NCBI GenBank assembly: GCA_945903445.1
Contig: CAMDNZ010000096.1
Location: 1-7,753, forward strand
Reading direction: 5' to 3'
Length of the DNA stretch: 7,753 nt
Source: Bordetella parapertussis
GTDB lineage: Bacteria > Pseudomonadota > Gammaproteobacteria > Burkholderiales > Burkholderiaceae_B
Shown here: in pieces, positions 6,718 through 7,753 of the stretch
Numbering within the stretch: position 1 is the first letter of the stretch
Layout: every line of letters starts with the position of its first letter
Notes under the pieces: model-generated
What the model was told of the DNA's origin: nothing
The model's input: the letters and a program-made list of their open reading frames with translations, nothing else
Databases searched by the model: none
Translations under genes and position numbers: made by a program

Positions 6718-6723
6718 ACATTA
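6718..6723 (-). promoter_or_regulatory. Candidate -10 element of an FNR/ANR-dependent promoter
   Basis: TAATGT on the minus strand has T, A and final T in common with TATAAT. It lies where the -10 box should be if the FNR/ANR site at 6746-6759 is centred at -41.5, which puts the transcription start near 6711. No good -35 hexamer is visible, as expected for a class II activator-dependent promoter. The transcript would have a short leader to the ATG at 6683 and about 408 bases to the transporter ATG. Confidence 0.45.
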
Positions 6724-6745
6724 AGTCATAAATGTCATACAATTA

Positions 6746-6759
6746 TTGATACAGATCAA
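6746..6759 (-). promoter_or_regulatory. FNR/ANR-type binding site (TTGATCTGTATCAA)
   Basis: TTGATCTGTATCAA on the minus strand matches the FNR/ANR consensus TTGAT-N4-ATCAA at all ten specified positions. It lies in a locally AT-rich stretch 63 bp upstream of the ATG of the arcD-like remnant. ArcD genes of the arginine deiminase pathway are a known ANR target in pseudomonads. With the arcD gene cut off, the next genes read from this promoter are the transporter and the reductase-like operon. Whether the operon is actually controlled from here is inferred. Confidence 0.75.
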
Positions 6760-6877
6760 CAAGAGAATATCGGTCTGCGCGCAAACTTTCCTCTAAGGTC
6801 AATGCAATATCTCGAGTGAAGAAGGTCAGCACGCAAAAACGAGTTGCCTTGTTTACGAAGCGGATTGCGTCAGGCGA
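6760..6877. other. Intergenic stretch with no recognised feature
   Basis: Between the FNR/ANR box and the IS remnant no open frame with recognisable protein similarity, tRNA-like cloverleaf or clear hairpin with a T-run was seen on either strand. It is probably the native upstream region of the arcD-like gene up to the point where an insertion sequence joined it. Confidence 0.4.
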
Positions 6878-7038
6878 TGGTAATGCCCCCATTTTTAGCA
6901 ATTGCCAGAAGCAGGACGGCTATGCGGCCATGACCACCGCTGTTTTGGGGTAATGCCGCCTAGAGCCATACTTGGGCGCTCGTGATTGTAGGACCACATC
7001 CAGTGGGTGGCGATGCGTTGACATAATCTAGATTGTCC
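6878..7038 (-). mobile_element. IS3-family insertion sequence remnant (third element), 3' end
   Basis: The remnant holds the last part of an orfB on the minus strand. Beyond its stop is a possible terminal repeat beginning TGGTAATGCCCCCAT at 6878, which starts with TG as IS3-family ends do. The other end is lost: transposase similarity fades by about 7020-7038, where two palindromes mark the junction with sequence flanking the methyltransferase gene. The outer boundaries are approximate. Confidence 0.5.
6895..7038 (-). pseudogene. C-terminal end of an IS3-family transposase OrfB
   Basis: The minus strand encodes QRIATHWMWSYNHERPSMAL followed by GGITPKQRWS, then about 12 more codons to a TAA at 6895-6897. 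This is the standard C-terminal end of IS3/IS2-type OrfB proteins (…W(L/M)W(T/S)YN(N/H)ERP.MALGG.TP.QR). It is a different subgroup from the element at 272-1202, whose matching region reads WRQDYNYFRPHSALADTAP. The catalytic core is absent, so it is an inactive scar. The residues after QRW do not match the usual short QRLAMAA-like ending, which suggests a small frameshift there. Confidence 0.7.
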
Positions 7039-7052
7039 CAGTGATACTGGGA
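7025..7052. repeat. Two adjacent perfect palindromes
   Basis: AATCTAGATT (7025-7034) is a perfect 10-bp palindrome. One base further, TCCCAGTGATACTGGGA (7036-7052) has a 7-bp perfect stem around a 3-base loop. They sit at the edge of the IS remnant, 57 bp or more downstream of the methyltransferase stop. The second could be a weak terminator for that gene, but no T-run follows it on the minus strand. A recombination or attachment site is another possibility. Confidence 0.4.
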
Positions 7053-7108
7053 TCGCCATTCGTATCGAACCGTTCTGTTGACGTCCGGCTGAAACTTTCT
7101 TGACGACT

Positions 7109-7753
7109 TTAGGGCTTCAAGATCAACAACTCACGGATCACTTCGTGATGCGTGTTTTTCATGGGTACCGGCTCAATGCGCAAGCCATGACGCTCTGCCA
7201 TTGAACGCACTTCCGGCGCGTCGTCATAGGTCAGCATTACCGAACCACGCACAGAGGCCATGAGGGCGAACAATTTTTCATGATCGATTTCGTTGTGGGT
7301 GTAAAGCCGCGCCCCAGCCTTCTTGCCACCCATCGTGTAAGGCGGATCGATGAAGAAGAACGCATTGGCGTCGTCGGCGTAGCGCTGCACGACCTCGAAG
7401 GCGTCGGCTTGCTCGAAGGTGATTCGGTCGCGCATGGCCTGCAACGCTTCGATGCGACGGGCCAGCGTTTCTGGATACCAACGGGAATTGAGGCCGCGCC
7501 CAGCTTCGCCGGTCTTAACGAGGCCAGCGCCAGCGGCCATGATGCCGCCGCGATGCATTCGGTTTTTGACAATGGTGCGGAAAGCCCGGACGCGAACGCT
7601 CTTCGGGTTGCCATCTAGGATGGCCCGGACGTTCTCAAGGTTCACATCGAAGCCGATGATTTGCTTGCAGAGCCACGTGACATCGGCGGATTTGCCTTGG
7701 AAAATAGTTTGCCAGACGGCGGCCACGTCATCGTCCAGTTCGCCCAGAAAGAC
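7109..7753 (-). CDS. D12-class DNA adenine N6-methyltransferase, N-terminus beyond window
   Basis: The frame is open from the right edge of the window to the TAA at 7109-7111, giving 214 residues. The first visible residues, VFLGELDDDVAAVWQ, match the segment just after motif I (the FxGGG S-adenosylmethionine loop), so only roughly 50-60 N-terminal residues are missing. The catalytic motif IV, DPPY, is encoded at 7337-7348 within FFFIDPPYTMGG. The end has the family's LTYDDAPEVRSMAERHG and a short hydrophobic tail. These enzymes methylate adenine in short DNA sites. D12-type orphan enzymes of this size are common on phages, plasmids and integrative elements, and no restriction gene is visible here. 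The GTG at 7726 is not the true start, because the frame continues upstream with conserved residues. The recognition site cannot be predicted. Confidence 0.88.
   Translation of the reverse strand, partial: VFLGELDDDVAAVWQTIFQGKSADVTWLCKQIIGFDVNLENVRAILDGNPKSVRVRAFRTIVKNRMHRGGIMAAGAGLVKTGEAGRGLNSRWYPETLARRIEALQAMRDRITFEQADAFEVVQRYADDANAFFFIDPPYTMGGKKAGARLYTHNEIDHEKLFALMASVRGSVMLTYDDAPEVRSMAERHGLRIEPVPMKNTHHEVIRELLILKP

Noticed and set aside
1..7753. CRISPR arrays, tRNA or rRNA genes, riboswitches
   Set aside because: No regularly spaced repeats, cloverleaf-like sequences with GTTCRANNC arms, rRNA-like stretches or recognisable aptamer motifs were seen on either strand.

Overview
The window looks like a stretch of a GC-rich proteobacterial chromosome, probably beta- or gammaproteobacterial. 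The grounds are an LldP-type lactate permease, an ArcD-type permease remnant, an FNR/ANR-type operator and several IS3-family insertion sequences. It reads as a rearranged accessory region: an intact four-gene operon bounded by IS scars, with broken genes on both sides. No database search was possible, so the species and all homology calls rest on motif recognition.

Layout. Positions 1-156 (+) are the last 51 codons of an L-lactate/glycolate permease gene. Positions 182-1202 are an IS3-family scar. A short piece of one transposase is joined to the end of orfA and to a nearly complete, frameshifted orfB of a second element, which ends only 12 bp from the next gene. Positions 1215-6304 (-) carry four intact, tightly packed genes, in transcription order: a DASS/SLC13 (DIT1-type) dicarboxylate transporter, a [2Fe-2S]/2x[4Fe-4S] protein, a fumarate-reductase-like flavoprotein, and a NuoF-like FMN/NAD(H)-binding protein. 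The last three genes overlap by 4 bp at each junction. Upstream (6305-6683, -) is the 5' end of an ArcD-like amino-acid antiporter gene, cut off just before the transporter start. It is preceded by a perfect FNR/ANR box (6746-6759). Positions 6878-7038 are the 3' end of another IS3-type transposase (-), and 7109-7753 (-) is most of a D12-class DNA adenine methyltransferase that runs off the window.

How the genes may work together (inference). The transporter would bring in a C4-type or related dicarboxylate. The three downstream proteins look like a soluble complex linking an FAD active site to NAD(H) through an iron-sulfur chain: FMN subunit, iron-sulfur subunit, FAD subunit. The chain lacks the [3Fe-4S] cluster and membrane anchors of quinone-linked fumarate reductases, and the flavoprotein lacks the histidine that binds FAD covalently. 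A cytoplasmic NADH:fumarate (or similar unsaturated acid) reductase fits best. Because the operon now sits behind the promoter of a truncated arcD-like gene with an FNR/ANR site, the rearrangement may have placed it under low-oxygen control.
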